A DNA stretch of 64,000 nt from G942493375 sp942493375. GTDB lineage: Bacteria; Armatimonadota; UBA5829. Position 1 is the stretch's first letter; each line of letters opens with the position of its first letter. The notes under the pieces are model-generated. The model saw only the letters and a program-made list of their open reading frames with translations. It did no database searches and was not told the DNA's origin. The stretch covers positions 2,914,001-2,978,000 of the forward strand of contig OW818698.1 in NCBI GenBank assembly GCA_942493375.1, written 5' to 3'. Made by a program: the position numbers and the translations under genes. This document shows, piece by piece, positions 25,332 to 33,526 of the stretch.

Positions 25332-27884
25332 TCACTTCACTCTCTCAACCTCATACCACAGTGTCTTATAATCCTGTCCAATACGGAAAGCTGCTTTACC
25401 GCTTTGCATCTTCACAGGCACCTGTTTGCCTTTTTGACCGCGTTCATCCAGTGCCCATACTTTGACTGGTTTTTTCGACGGGATTCGGATTTCAGCACCT
25501 ATGCATTCTACTAATGATGGTGCGTTCCCCCAGTTTCTACCGACTGAAGTGTGCTGTTCGTCTTTCCATTTCATTCCGCTGTTTTCGGTGTATCCTGTGG
25601 CTGTTAACAACACACTACCGGAATCTGTTATGGATGAACCTTTCATTGCAGTCAGTGTAATTGCAGCCCAGTTCTGTATGCTGCTCAGGACCTGCACTTC
25701 CACATCACCCAGCTTCTCAGACTTGCCATTCGTCATACCAATAAAAGACTTGCTGCGTAGAGTGTCGACTGTTACGACTCTTCTCAACGTATCCCAAACG
25801 AGCTGCCGGGTATCTGAGCGTACAACGGTTGCAGTCTCTTTGACGATCGGTTTTATTTGTGCATTGCTGGTGCTTTGACCAATCCTGCTCTTCATAGCTT
25901 CGAGTCCGGTTAAACCAATATGACCGGGTCCAATCCAGGGGCCGGTTCTGGCAATTATATCCATTAGCACTGCATTCGGCAGAGGGACTATCAGCGCGTT
26001 CTTTGCCGGCTGCACATCGCCCCTCAGGAACATAGCAGATGCTGCAGGCATTGCTGCCATTTTGGTCGGATGCTGGTCTGTGTCAAAGAAATTGCCGATC
26101 TTTCTTGTGTTCCACCCGTCCCTGCTGCCCTGATACGAGAATACGAAAATCCCATCCCAGTCCTGCAACCCTGCATAAGCAGCCAGCAACAAAAACGCTT
26201 CTGAACTGTAAGTATTAGGTGCAGGATGATTATATTCCGTTACAGTAAATGGCTTCCCGAATACCCTCGCCGCAGCCAATGATCCCAATGTTCCGCTGCC
26301 TGGGTCACCAGCCATCGAAACGTTGCGTATCAGCCATTCCTCGGAATCCCAAGGACGGACTGGAAACTCAGGATGATGCCAGTATGAGTGGCTGTCCACG
26401 ATATCCAGCTTCGCCTGCATTGTAGCTGGACTGAACCCCACAGCAGTTCCCACAACTGAAGGCTTGCATCCCAGTTCTTTCTTGAGGTAATTGTCCATAC
26501 CTGTCCAGTAGTCTGCCTCTGTATCCCAAAGAAACTGCAGCCAGTCGCGTTTGACGGCAGGACCATACGAATCTATATTCCCCCGCTTCATATAGTTGAT
26601 ATCGGCAATATTAGTAACCGGCAGGTCATAGACCGCACCCTCTTTCATGGAGAAACGTGCAAAATCCCAAACCGCAGGCTGCAACCCGAGGTCTGACATA
26701 TTCAGCCTCATGTCCTTATCATTTCTATCTGACTTGAAAATCAACCGATACTCAGTCCACTCTGTCCCAACTTCGCGCGCAGCGTAAAAAACCGATTCCC
26801 ACGGGTCTCCAGCCATCTGGACTCCTACCGATACACCCAGCTTGCGGTCTGCCTTTGCCTGGAATGTTATGGTATAGTATTTATCCTTTTTCAACACTAC
26901 ACCTGTATGAATCAACTGTACATGCCAACCGGTCCCGTCAGTTTTGGTGACATTGACTCTAGCGAAGTTCCCTACCCGCTCATCACTATCGACTGTCAGG
27001 GAAGCTTTGGTGTCATTGTGTGTTTCAAGGTTCCATCCCTGTATATCCTGTTCAAAGCTGCCATTGGTCAGCAGCTCCGGCCCGACTGGTTGCGAATCTC
27101 CTGCCCAGGCCTTCTGCAGCTTTTGATCGGATGTGTATTTTTTGGTCAGCCACTTTCTCCACAGCTCAGAGAAGCTGGATGCATACGGATCGGGCATACT
27201 CTCAAAACCATTAGAAGACCACATATACAGCAGTCCATCTTCGTTGTTGATCTCCACACATACGACGCTTGGTTCATCAACATATTTGGTCTTGGTATAA
27301 GGGTTCCGGTGCGTAAGCAATTCTCGGGCATATTCCTGCTGCTTCTGAACCATCGGAGGATAGAATAGATCTACACCCTTATAGAAATCCGGATGTCCCT
27401 GCCATGCAGGCATATCCGGATACTCCCGACTGACATGCAAGTTGATGTCAGCATATATTCCATTCTTTTTGAGCTGGTAGATGAAGTAGTCAAGTTTCTC
27501 AAGCTGTGTGGGATCGATTTGACGTTTGTCCTTGGTAAGAATAACATCATCCGCCCAGACTGCATCCATGTGATGGAACCTGACACAGTTTATCCCGAAC
27601 TTGGCCAGCCTGGCGGCGACTTTCTCTGCATCTGAGTGTTGGGGGAAACAGGCACTAGTAGTAATGTTAACGCCGAACAATCTTAACCGTTTGCTGCCTT
27701 CATACAGATGGGAATCCTTAACCTTAACAAACCCATATTTTCCGGCAGGTTTATTAATCAGAATGCTGATATTTGTAGGTCCGGGAGAGGCGTCATCCCA
27801 GGGGAGCACAAAAGGCACAAGGTCGGCAGCAACACAACCAACACTCATAAGCAACAGGACCAGAACCAATAGCAATCTAACCAT
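25332..27884 (-). CDS. Secreted GH5-like glycoside hydrolase with inserted carbohydrate-binding module
   Basis: 850 residues; AGGAG 6 nt before the ATG. Signal peptide MVRLLLVLVLLLMSVGCVAA, possibly a lipoprotein signal although the -3 residue is unusual. A TIM-barrel N-terminal half (LFGVNITTSACFP, GINCVRFHHMDAVW, GIYADINLHVSREYP) carries the expected acid/base N214-E215 in EINNEDG. It is interrupted at about 270-400 by a CBM4/9-like jelly roll (ELLTNGSFEQDIQGWNLE ... YYTITFQAKADRK). The barrel resumes with the likely nucleophile E550 in FTVTEYNHP, then a beta-rich end. By analogy it hydrolyses a beta-linked glucan or mannan outside the cell. Last gene of an apparent three-gene operon. Confidence 0.82.
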   Translation of the reverse strand: MVRLLLVLVLLLMSVGCVAADLVPFVLPWDDASPGPTNISILINKPAGKYGFVKVKDSHLYEGSKRLRLFGVNITTSACFPQHSDAEKVAARLAKFGINCVRFHHMDAVWADDVILTKDKRQIDPTQLEKLDYFIYQLKKNGIYADINLHVSREYPDMPAWQGHPDFYKGVDLFYPPMVQKQQEYARELLTHRNPYTKTKYVDEPSVVCVEINNEDGLLYMWSSNGFESMPDPYASSFSELWRKWLTKKYTSDQKLQKAWAGDSQPVGPELLTNGSFEQDIQGWNLETHNDTKASLTVDSDERVGNFARVNVTKTDGTGWHVQLIHTGVVLKKDKYYTITFQAKADRKLGVSVGVQMAGDPWESVFYAAREVGTEWTEYRLIFKSDRNDKDMRLNMSDLGLQPAVWDFARFSMKEGAVYDLPVTNIADINYMKRGNIDSYGPAVKRDWLQFLWDTEADYWTGMDNYLKKELGCKPSVVGTAVGFSPATMQAKLDIVDSHSYWHHPEFPVRPWDSEEWLIRNVSMAGDPGSGTLGSLAAARVFGKPFTVTEYNHPAPNTYSSEAFLLLAAYAGLQDWDGIFVFSYQGSRDGWNTRKIGNFFDTDQHPTKMAAMPAASAMFLRGDVQPAKNALIVPLPNAVLMDIIARTGPWIGPGHIGLTGLEAMKSRIGQSTSNAQIKPIVKETATVVRSDTRQLVWDTLRRVVTVDTLRSKSFIGMTNGKSEKLGDVEVQVLSSIQNWAAITLTAMKGSSITDSGSVLLTATGYTENSGMKWKDEQHTSVGRNWGNAPSLVECIGAEIRIPSKKPVKVWALDERGQKGKQVPVKMQSGKAAFRIGQDYKTLWYEVERVK

Positions 27885-27952
27885 CTATCGCTCCTATTCT
27901 GAAAGAGTTTAGTATGTTACTCTATTCTAATGCATAGACCTCGAGTACCACT

Positions 27953-29455
27953 TTATCTACCTACACCTGCATTGATGTAACGTTCTCTTACACCTGAATC
28001 CACCCAGTCCTTAAAATCAGGTTGCAGTCTTCTTTCATATCCTTTTGAAAAGCGCACGTTTGGAGAGTCCTCATTTACCATCGTGTGTATCCGGGCATTT
28101 GCACGCAGTACGTTCTCGACCATCTCAGGAGGCGCGTCATTAAAATGCTGGTTGTTACAAAGTACTCCGATGCTGTTGTGTATATTGTACCCGGAGACAA
28201 AGAAGCGCAGGAAGTTGAAATCCGAGTATAGATGCCCTGCGCCTTCACCCCTGAGTATTATATCGATGTATGCATCAGCCTGCGGAAAATACATGAACTC
28301 CTGGCCGAACAAATCCCCCAATGCTATGCTGGAATGCCATTCCAAAAGCCCCTTCTCTCCAACCACCTGCCTGGAATACCTGGCAAGCGCATAAAGAGCT
28401 GCGGGATTTACATTGTACTGTCCATCAAAGTAAAGCCCGTCAGGAGCATAATCCCGCATCACACGTTCGATTTCCTTGAGGAATAACGGCATATTGACGC
28501 CGGTCGATACGTTGGGAGGGCAATAGCCTGGTTTGTCATTAACTGCAAAGCGCTCCAGTTCCGTCCCCTTAAGGAAGAAAAATGGACTTGTATATACAAT
28601 TACACGCTGGTTGTTCTTGTGTGCCGTATTTACCATACGCGCGAACTCAGCTTCACCCTTTCGAGGCACAAAAGCCAGGTTCCAGTCTTTCCATAACAGG
28701 ACTTCGGACTGTGCCAATAAAATATTCCCACCGGATTTCCAATCGTGTATCCGGGTGTCAGTAGGATAACCGTCTTTGGCCGACCAGTGCCATACTACCT
28801 GATCCTTGACTGATTTCTTCCAGTCATAAGGTTTCGGTGCACAGACTCCCAGGCAAAACACCTCACCGCCCTGCACAGTGCAAGAAGCAAGGACATGGTT
28901 GCTGACATCAGAATTATCAGGAACCTGATCACTTGAATGATACGAAAATACCCCACCCATTTCATCAACAAGCAGGTGACCAGTCCTCCAGGTCTGACTC
29001 CAGGCATGCTGGAACAGTGTCTCCGCTCTCAGGGACATATCTTTGGTGGGTTGGACCATCAGCAGCGAATCGCCATTGATACGAATGCGGAGTCCGGGAT
29101 TTCCACTCGAGATCATAACAAAACCGGACGTGCGGTCAGTGATTCTTGCGTCAGAAAATGCAGCACCAAGCCGTATTTGGGCGGACTGCCTACCCAAGCC
29201 AATCCGCTGGTAAGCCTGTATGAGACCAAGTTTGGGATATATACTAAATACTGCACCGGTCGTCTTTACAGTAATAACGTCGCGGTCCGACTTCGCAGAT
29301 TCGATTTTCATTCCAAACTGTGCATCTCTGAATAAGGTCGGGTCCATCAGGTCCTTAAATGACATGACATTGCGGTATTCTGCTGCATGAGCAGAGGGCA
29401 GTATGCATGCCATGCATACTGCCACCAACATTAAGAACGACAAAATTCTGATCAT
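27953..29455 (-). CDS. Secreted TIM-barrel glycosidase-like protein
   Basis: 500 residues with a signal peptide (FLMLVAVCMACILPSAHA). The N-terminal half is beta-rich (TGAVFSIYPKLGLIQAYQRIGLG); the C-terminal half is barrel-like with NNQRVIVYTSPFF, DYAPDGLYFDGQYNVNP and GLLEWHSSIALGD. The ...DGLYFDG strand recalls the catalytic strand of GH13/GH36-type barrels, with D as candidate nucleophile. Family not recognised. It lies 30 bp after the Gfo/Idh/MocA gene and 68 bp before the GH5-like gene, all one direction, suggesting co-expression for one substrate. Confidence 0.7.
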   Translation of the reverse strand: MIRILSFLMLVAVCMACILPSAHAAEYRNVMSFKDLMDPTLFRDAQFGMKIESAKSDRDVITVKTTGAVFSIYPKLGLIQAYQRIGLGRQSAQIRLGAAFSDARITDRTSGFVMISSGNPGLRIRINGDSLLMVQPTKDMSLRAETLFQHAWSQTWRTGHLLVDEMGGVFSYHSSDQVPDNSDVSNHVLASCTVQGGEVFCLGVCAPKPYDWKKSVKDQVVWHWSAKDGYPTDTRIHDWKSGGNILLAQSEVLLWKDWNLAFVPRKGEAEFARMVNTAHKNNQRVIVYTSPFFFLKGTELERFAVNDKPGYCPPNVSTGVNMPLFLKEIERVMRDYAPDGLYFDGQYNVNPAALYALARYSRQVVGEKGLLEWHSSIALGDLFGQEFMYFPQADAYIDIILRGEGAGHLYSDFNFLRFFVSGYNIHNSIGVLCNNQHFNDAPPEMVENVLRANARIHTMVNEDSPNVRFSKGYERRLQPDFKDWVDSGVRERYINAGVGR

Positions 29456-29485
29456 CCGATTAATTATCCTTACTGCTCTGCAATA

Positions 29486-30481
29486 CTATTTCCCGAGAAT
29501 CATCCGTTCTTCTTCATTCGCCAGGAATATGGTGTTTCTCGTGCTTTCAGCAGGGCATCTGAGGTTTTCATGTTCGCCTGCTGCACACTCCATGAAGTAT
29601 TTCAATTCCTTCTCGTACGCAGATTCGGTTCCCACTTCTATTGCTTCAGCTTCTGTTGATCCTCGGCGGGTAAGTTTGAGAGTAGGCTGCTGGGAAGGAT
29701 CATATATCACCGTTGCATTCTCAAAAGATGCTATGAAAGACATATTGAATCCAGCCATTTGCATCCAACTACTTCGGATAGTTACTATCGAATCATTGGC
29801 AAAATGGAATATTCCAGTATGGTCGTCAATACCGCCAGTCCAGCCTTTGACTCCGACTGCATAAATTTTATCAGGAGTTCCGAGAGCCATCTGCATAAAA
29901 TCGAGATCATGGACATGGAAATCCAGTATAGCGCCGCCGGATTTTGTGTGGTCTGAGAACCAACTGGACCTGTCAGCCCACGGATAGCTGCCAAGCCTCT
30001 GCATCAGCATAGAATGGAATTTCCCATAAGGTTCGGTCTTGATCAATTCATACAAATACTCATATTCCGGCCAGAAACGTATGCATTGACCTATCATCAA
30101 CTGGCGGCCGTATTTGTCGCGAGTCTCGATCATTCTGTCGCACTCTTCGGCTGTCATCGCCATTGGTTTCTCGCTGAATACATGGCAACCATGTTCCATA
30201 GCCATAATGCAGTATTCAGCATGGATATAAGTAGGGAGAGCGACGACTACAGCATCGAGTGTCTCTTTCTCCAGCATATCCCTACAATCCAGATAAGTAT
30301 TGCAGGTAGATATGTCGAACTGGTTAGGCGCCTGCTCGATATTGAATTTAACTTCCTGCTTCGCCAACTGTTCCGGATTGATATCGCAGACAGCCTTAAC
30401 AGTCACATTTTCCATCGACCACATAGAGTTCGCATGCAAATGCCCAAGTCCACCAAAACCAACGATTCCAACGTTTAACAT
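29486..30481 (-). CDS. Gfo/Idh/MocA family sugar dehydrogenase
   Basis: 331 residues from the ATG at 30481, which has GGGGGAT 5 nt upstream (an ATG four codons earlier lies inside that site). The Rossmann fold begins VGIVGFGGLGHLH and contains SEKPMAMTAEECD, the signature of the family with the lysine of E-K-P. The C-terminal domain has the HVHDLDFMQMALG substrate-side segment with H-x3-D. Cytoplasmic NAD(P)-dependent oxidation or epimerisation of a sugar, inositol or uronate; the actual substrate is not deducible. First gene of the leftward operon. Confidence 0.88.
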   Translation of the reverse strand: MLNVGIVGFGGLGHLHANSMWSMENVTVKAVCDINPEQLAKQEVKFNIEQAPNQFDISTCNTYLDCRDMLEKETLDAVVVALPTYIHAEYCIMAMEHGCHVFSEKPMAMTAEECDRMIETRDKYGRQLMIGQCIRFWPEYEYLYELIKTEPYGKFHSMLMQRLGSYPWADRSSWFSDHTKSGGAILDFHVHDLDFMQMALGTPDKIYAVGVKGWTGGIDDHTGIFHFANDSIVTIRSSWMQMAGFNMSFIASFENATVIYDPSQQPTLKLTRRGSTEAEAIEVGTESAYEKELKYFMECAAGEHENLRCPAESTRNTIFLANEEERMILGK

Positions 30482-30581
30482 AATATCCCCCATATCTGAT
30501 ACAAAGCTTAATTTCTGAACTCTATCACGGTATGCAACATTGCGTCAAGCGAGGTCGTTTTGAGGGGTGCAGAAGGGATAA

Positions 30582-30614
30582 TTATCCGCAGATTTCGCAG
30601 ATTTTCGCGGATTT
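30582..30614. repeat. Short repeat of the CGCAGATT type
   Basis: TTATCCGCAGATTTCGCAGATTT... with a partly complementary CGCGGATT end. Similar short sequences are common between genes in many bacterial assemblies (recalled, not searched). It sits in the divergent region 30482-30738, together with a GTCGGATC-rich stretch at about 30640-30664. No convincing promoter for either direction was identified there. Confidence 0.5.
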
Positions 30615-30738
30615 TGGGAAGGGAGAATCTGACTTATCTGTCGGATCTGACCAATCGGTCGGATCAGTGGCTTGATATTGTTGAGAATGCATGTTATTCT
30701 CACGTGGGAACCACCGAAAAACTCCAGGAGTAGTTATT

Positions 30739-31938
30739 ATGCCGATCACTATTCGCAATATTAAGGCTATCTGCACAGCGCCTGCAGGGATCAACCTGAT
30801 CGTCGTCAAGGTAGAGACATCCGAGCCTGGATTATACGGCTTAGGCTGTGCGACTTTTGCATACAGACACCTTGCTGTTGCCGATATCGTTGACAAATAT
30901 CTTAGTCCGCTGCTCGTGGGTAGAGATGTCAATAACATAGAAGATTTTCAGAATCTGATGATGGTGAACGCCTACTGGCGCAATGGACCGGTCAGCAACA
31001 ATGCCATATCGGGCGTCGATATGGCGCTGTGGGATATCAAAGGTAAACTGGCAGGAATGCCTTTATATCAGCTCTTCGGTGGCAAATGCCGCGAAGCTGC
31101 TGCAGTCTATCGCCATACAGATGGCGCTACATTCGAACAGGTTGAAGACCAGGTCCGCGCATATATGGAGCAGGGAGTCCGGCATATACGTGTCCAGTTC
31201 GGCGGGTATGGGGGAAGCGCAGTGCGCGATATAGCTCCTGCTGGTTCTCCGGATGGCTCATATTTCGATCCTGATAAATACTCCCGGGACACAGTCAAAC
31301 TCTTTGAGTATATGAGGGAGCATGTGGGTTACGATATCGAACTGCTGCACGATGTCCACGAGCGCCTGGCTCCCTGTGAAGCTGTGCGTTTGGCTAAATA
31401 CCTTGAACCATACAGGCTGTTCTTCCTTGAGGATGCACTCCCGCCTGAGCAGGGAGAATGGTTCAGAACAATACGAGCTCAGTCCTGCACACCGATTGCT
31501 CAGGGCGAACTCTTCAACCACCCATTGGAATGGCGCTTCCTTATCACTGAACGGCTTATAGATTTCATAAGGGTCCATATCAGCCAGATCGGTGGCATTA
31601 CCCCTGCACGCAAGCTTGCTATTTTCTGCGAACAGTTCGGAATCCGCACTGCCTGGCACGGTCCCGGTGATGTCTCCCCGGTCGGTCACGCTGCGAATGT
31701 CCACCTGGATATATGCACACCCAATTTCGGCATTCAAGAATGGTCCGGCATAAATGAGACACTGCACGAAGTCTTCCCCGGCAGTCCAATTATCAAAGGT
31801 GGTTATGTATATGCGAACGACAAACCAGGACTTGGAATCGATATAGATGAAAAACTAGCTGCAAAGTATCCCTGCAGTGACGATGTAACCACCTGGACCC
31901 AGACCCGCCTACCAGACGGCACCCAGGCACGTCCGTGA
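30739..31938 (+). CDS. Enolase-superfamily sugar-acid dehydratase (ManD/RspA type)
   Basis: 399 residues; CAGGAG 8 nt before the ATG at 30739. The barrel carries the metal ligands D205 (HDVHERL), E231 (FFLEDALPP) and E257 (AQGELFNHP), and H307 in WHGPGDVSPVGHAA. This layout, including the H of HDVHE, fits the D-mannonate/D-gluconate dehydratase branch. Expected reaction: dehydration of a C6 aldonate to a 2-keto-3-deoxy acid in the cytoplasm. It heads a rightward operon with an SDR and a cupin, divergent from the Gfo/Idh/MocA operon, consistent with uronate or aldonate catabolism. Some family members have little activity, so the substrate is uncertain. Confidence 0.87.
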   Translation: MPITIRNIKAICTAPAGINLIVVKVETSEPGLYGLGCATFAYRHLAVADIVDKYLSPLLVGRDVNNIEDFQNLMMVNAYWRNGPVSNNAISGVDMALWDIKGKLAGMPLYQLFGGKCREAAAVYRHTDGATFEQVEDQVRAYMEQGVRHIRVQFGGYGGSAVRDIAPAGSPDGSYFDPDKYSRDTVKLFEYMREHVGYDIELLHDVHERLAPCEAVRLAKYLEPYRLFFLEDALPPEQGEWFRTIRAQSCTPIAQGELFNHPLEWRFLITERLIDFIRVHISQIGGITPARKLAIFCEQFGIRTAWHGPGDVSPVGHAANVHLDICTPNFGIQEWSGINETLHEVFPGSPIIKGGYVYANDKPGLGIDIDEKLAAKYPCSDDVTTWTQTRLPDGTQARP

Positions 31939-31944
31939 AGGGAA

Positions 31945-32087
31945 TTTTTGACAGGATTAACAAGATTAAACAAGATTAGCTAGGGATAAGTATTCAATTG
32001 TGATAAATCTCTATGTTGAGAGGTACATGATGCTTTATACTTACCTTCATGTGAATCTTGTTAATCTTGTAAATCCTGTCAAAAAAA
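31945..32087. repeat. Inverted repeat of the GACAGGATTAACAAGATT type
   Basis: Left arm from 31945 (TTTTTGACAGGATTAACAAG...) and right arm ending at 32087 (...AAATCCTGTCAAAAAAA) are complementary over about 30 nt with minor changes, around a 75-nt centre without a gene. The arms belong to a type of short repeat seen in many bacterial genomes (recalled). It lies between the dehydratase and SDR genes. Confidence 0.7.
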
Positions 32088-32111
32088 CTGTATTAAATAG
32101 GAGTATCGCAA

Positions 32112-32915
32112 ATGAATGATGGAACTAAGTGTGCCTTTATTACTGGTGGGAGCAGAGGGATAGGTTCAGGTATCTGTGAGATATTGGCTGCCGAGGGTTA
32201 TGATATCGCCTTTACATATACAACCGCGTTGGATGAATCTGAAGCGCTTGCTGATAAAATCAGAGCAACAGGCAGGCGCTGTTTTTACTATCAAGCTGAT
32301 TTGCAGAACGCCGATGTGCCGGAAAAGGTAACTGCGCAGGCCATTAGTGATCTGGGCAGGTTGGATGTACTGGTCAACAATGCAGGCCGCACCATACACA
32401 ACAGGACAACCACCCTTGAACTTGAATTGATTGACTTCCTGTATGGACTCAACTACCGGGCTCCAATGCTCTGCAGCAAGATTGCAGCAAAACAGATGGT
32501 TGAGAACAACATCGAGGGAAGCATAATAAACATCGCGTCCACCCGCGGTTTTCGTTCTTATCCTGAAGATGCAGTATACGGAGGGCTGAAAGCCGCACTG
32601 ATCCGTTCCACTGAGTCAATGGCACTGGACTTGTCTCGTTTTGGAATCAGGGTCAACTGCATAGCTCCCGGTGCAACAAGGATCAGGGGTTCGTTCGAAC
32701 ATGAGGACTTAGAGGTGGGAATCGGCCCGAAAGTGCCTATGGGCAGACTAGGTTCACCCGCTGACATAGGTAACGCCATATCTTTTTTAATATCTGATAA
32801 AGCAACATATATAACAGGTGTCACTTTAAAAATAGACGGTGGACTAATCCTCCCCGGCATGCCCGAAGACATGAGCCCCGACGCTGGCTACGGCTGGGGT
32901 AGAGGCAGAAGATAG
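32112..32915 (+). CDS. Short-chain dehydrogenase/reductase
   Basis: 267 residues; AGGAG 8 nt upstream. Classical SDR features: cofactor loop TGGSRGIG, NNAG, S143 in INIASTRG, and the Y156-x3-K160 pair in YGGLK. A FabG-like C-terminus (FLISDKATYITGVTLKIDGGL) is followed by a Gly/Arg-rich tail. Cytoplasmic NAD(P)-dependent oxidoreductase, probably acting on the same sugar acid series as the dehydratase upstream. It is separated from that gene by an inverted repeat but shares direction; the cupin follows after 26 bp. Confidence 0.9.
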   Translation: MNDGTKCAFITGGSRGIGSGICEILAAEGYDIAFTYTTALDESEALADKIRATGRRCFYYQADLQNADVPEKVTAQAISDLGRLDVLVNNAGRTIHNRTTTLELELIDFLYGLNYRAPMLCSKIAAKQMVENNIEGSIINIASTRGFRSYPEDAVYGGLKAALIRSTESMALDLSRFGIRVNCIAPGATRIRGSFEHEDLEVGIGPKVPMGRLGSPADIGNAISFLISDKATYITGVTLKIDGGLILPGMPEDMSPDAGYGWGRGRR

Positions 32916-32941
32916 ATTTTTTGAGTATTTGGAGGAAACAG

Positions 32942-33307
32942 ATGATAAAGCTTAACTGGAGAGATGTAAAACCTGGAATCGCACATGAAGTCGGACTCGA
33001 TTGGCAGCTTCTGCGGGGGCAGTCGTTGAAGGACCCTAATGTCCCGACAGCGTGTATGGAAACCATGATGTATACCGCGTTCGCCATGCTCCAACCCGGA
33101 CAGGCCTACCACGCCCACTCTCACGATGACCATGAGGAAGTCTATTTCATCATAAGTGGAACTGGTGAAATGGAGATCGACGGAGAGACCCAGCCTATAA
33201 GAGATGGCGACATAATATTCATCGCCTTGAACCAGCTCCACTCAATCAAAAACACAGGCACAGAGTTCATCCAGTTCCTGGCCTTTGCAGCGCAGGTTCA
33301 GGAATAG
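32942..33307 (+). CDS. Small cupin-domain protein
   Basis: 121 residues from the ATG at 32942 with GGAGG 6 nt upstream; the TTG seven codons earlier is unlikely. A single cupin barrel with metal-type motif 1 (HAHSHDDHEEVYFIISG) and motif 2 (LNQLHSIKNTG). Such proteins bind a metal and a small sugar-related ligand and may be isomerases or binding proteins. Placed directly after the SDR, so part of the sugar-acid operon. Enzymatic role unproven. Confidence 0.85.
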   Translation: MIKLNWRDVKPGIAHEVGLDWQLLRGQSLKDPNVPTACMETMMYTAFAMLQPGQAYHAHSHDDHEEVYFIISGTGEMEIDGETQPIRDGDIIFIALNQLHSIKNTGTEFIQFLAFAAQVQE

Positions 33308-33320
33308 GGTAATGTAAATG

Positions 33321-33377
33321 TAACATGGATAGACAGGATGAACAGGATTTTTTAATACATCCTGTCCATCCATGTTA
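33321..33377. repeat. Inverted repeat of the ATGGATAGACAGGAT type
   Basis: TAACATGGATAGACAGGAT and ATCCTGTCCATCCATGTTA form a 19-bp stem with one mismatch over a 19-nt loop containing a T6 run. Belongs to a short-repeat type common between genes in many bacteria (recalled). It follows the cupin gene and may serve as terminator. The rest of the gap to 33526 shows no gene. Confidence 0.7.
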
Positions 33378-33526
33378 ATTCATATAAGCCGCACATCTAC
33401 CTCAAAGCAACTCGTAAACATAACGCTTGTAAACCAGTAAATGCAACTACCGTAACAGTTGCTGCTTTCATATTCTCTTGTATTGTAAATATCGGCCTTC
33501 CGGCTTCTGCAGATTGCTACACCAGA

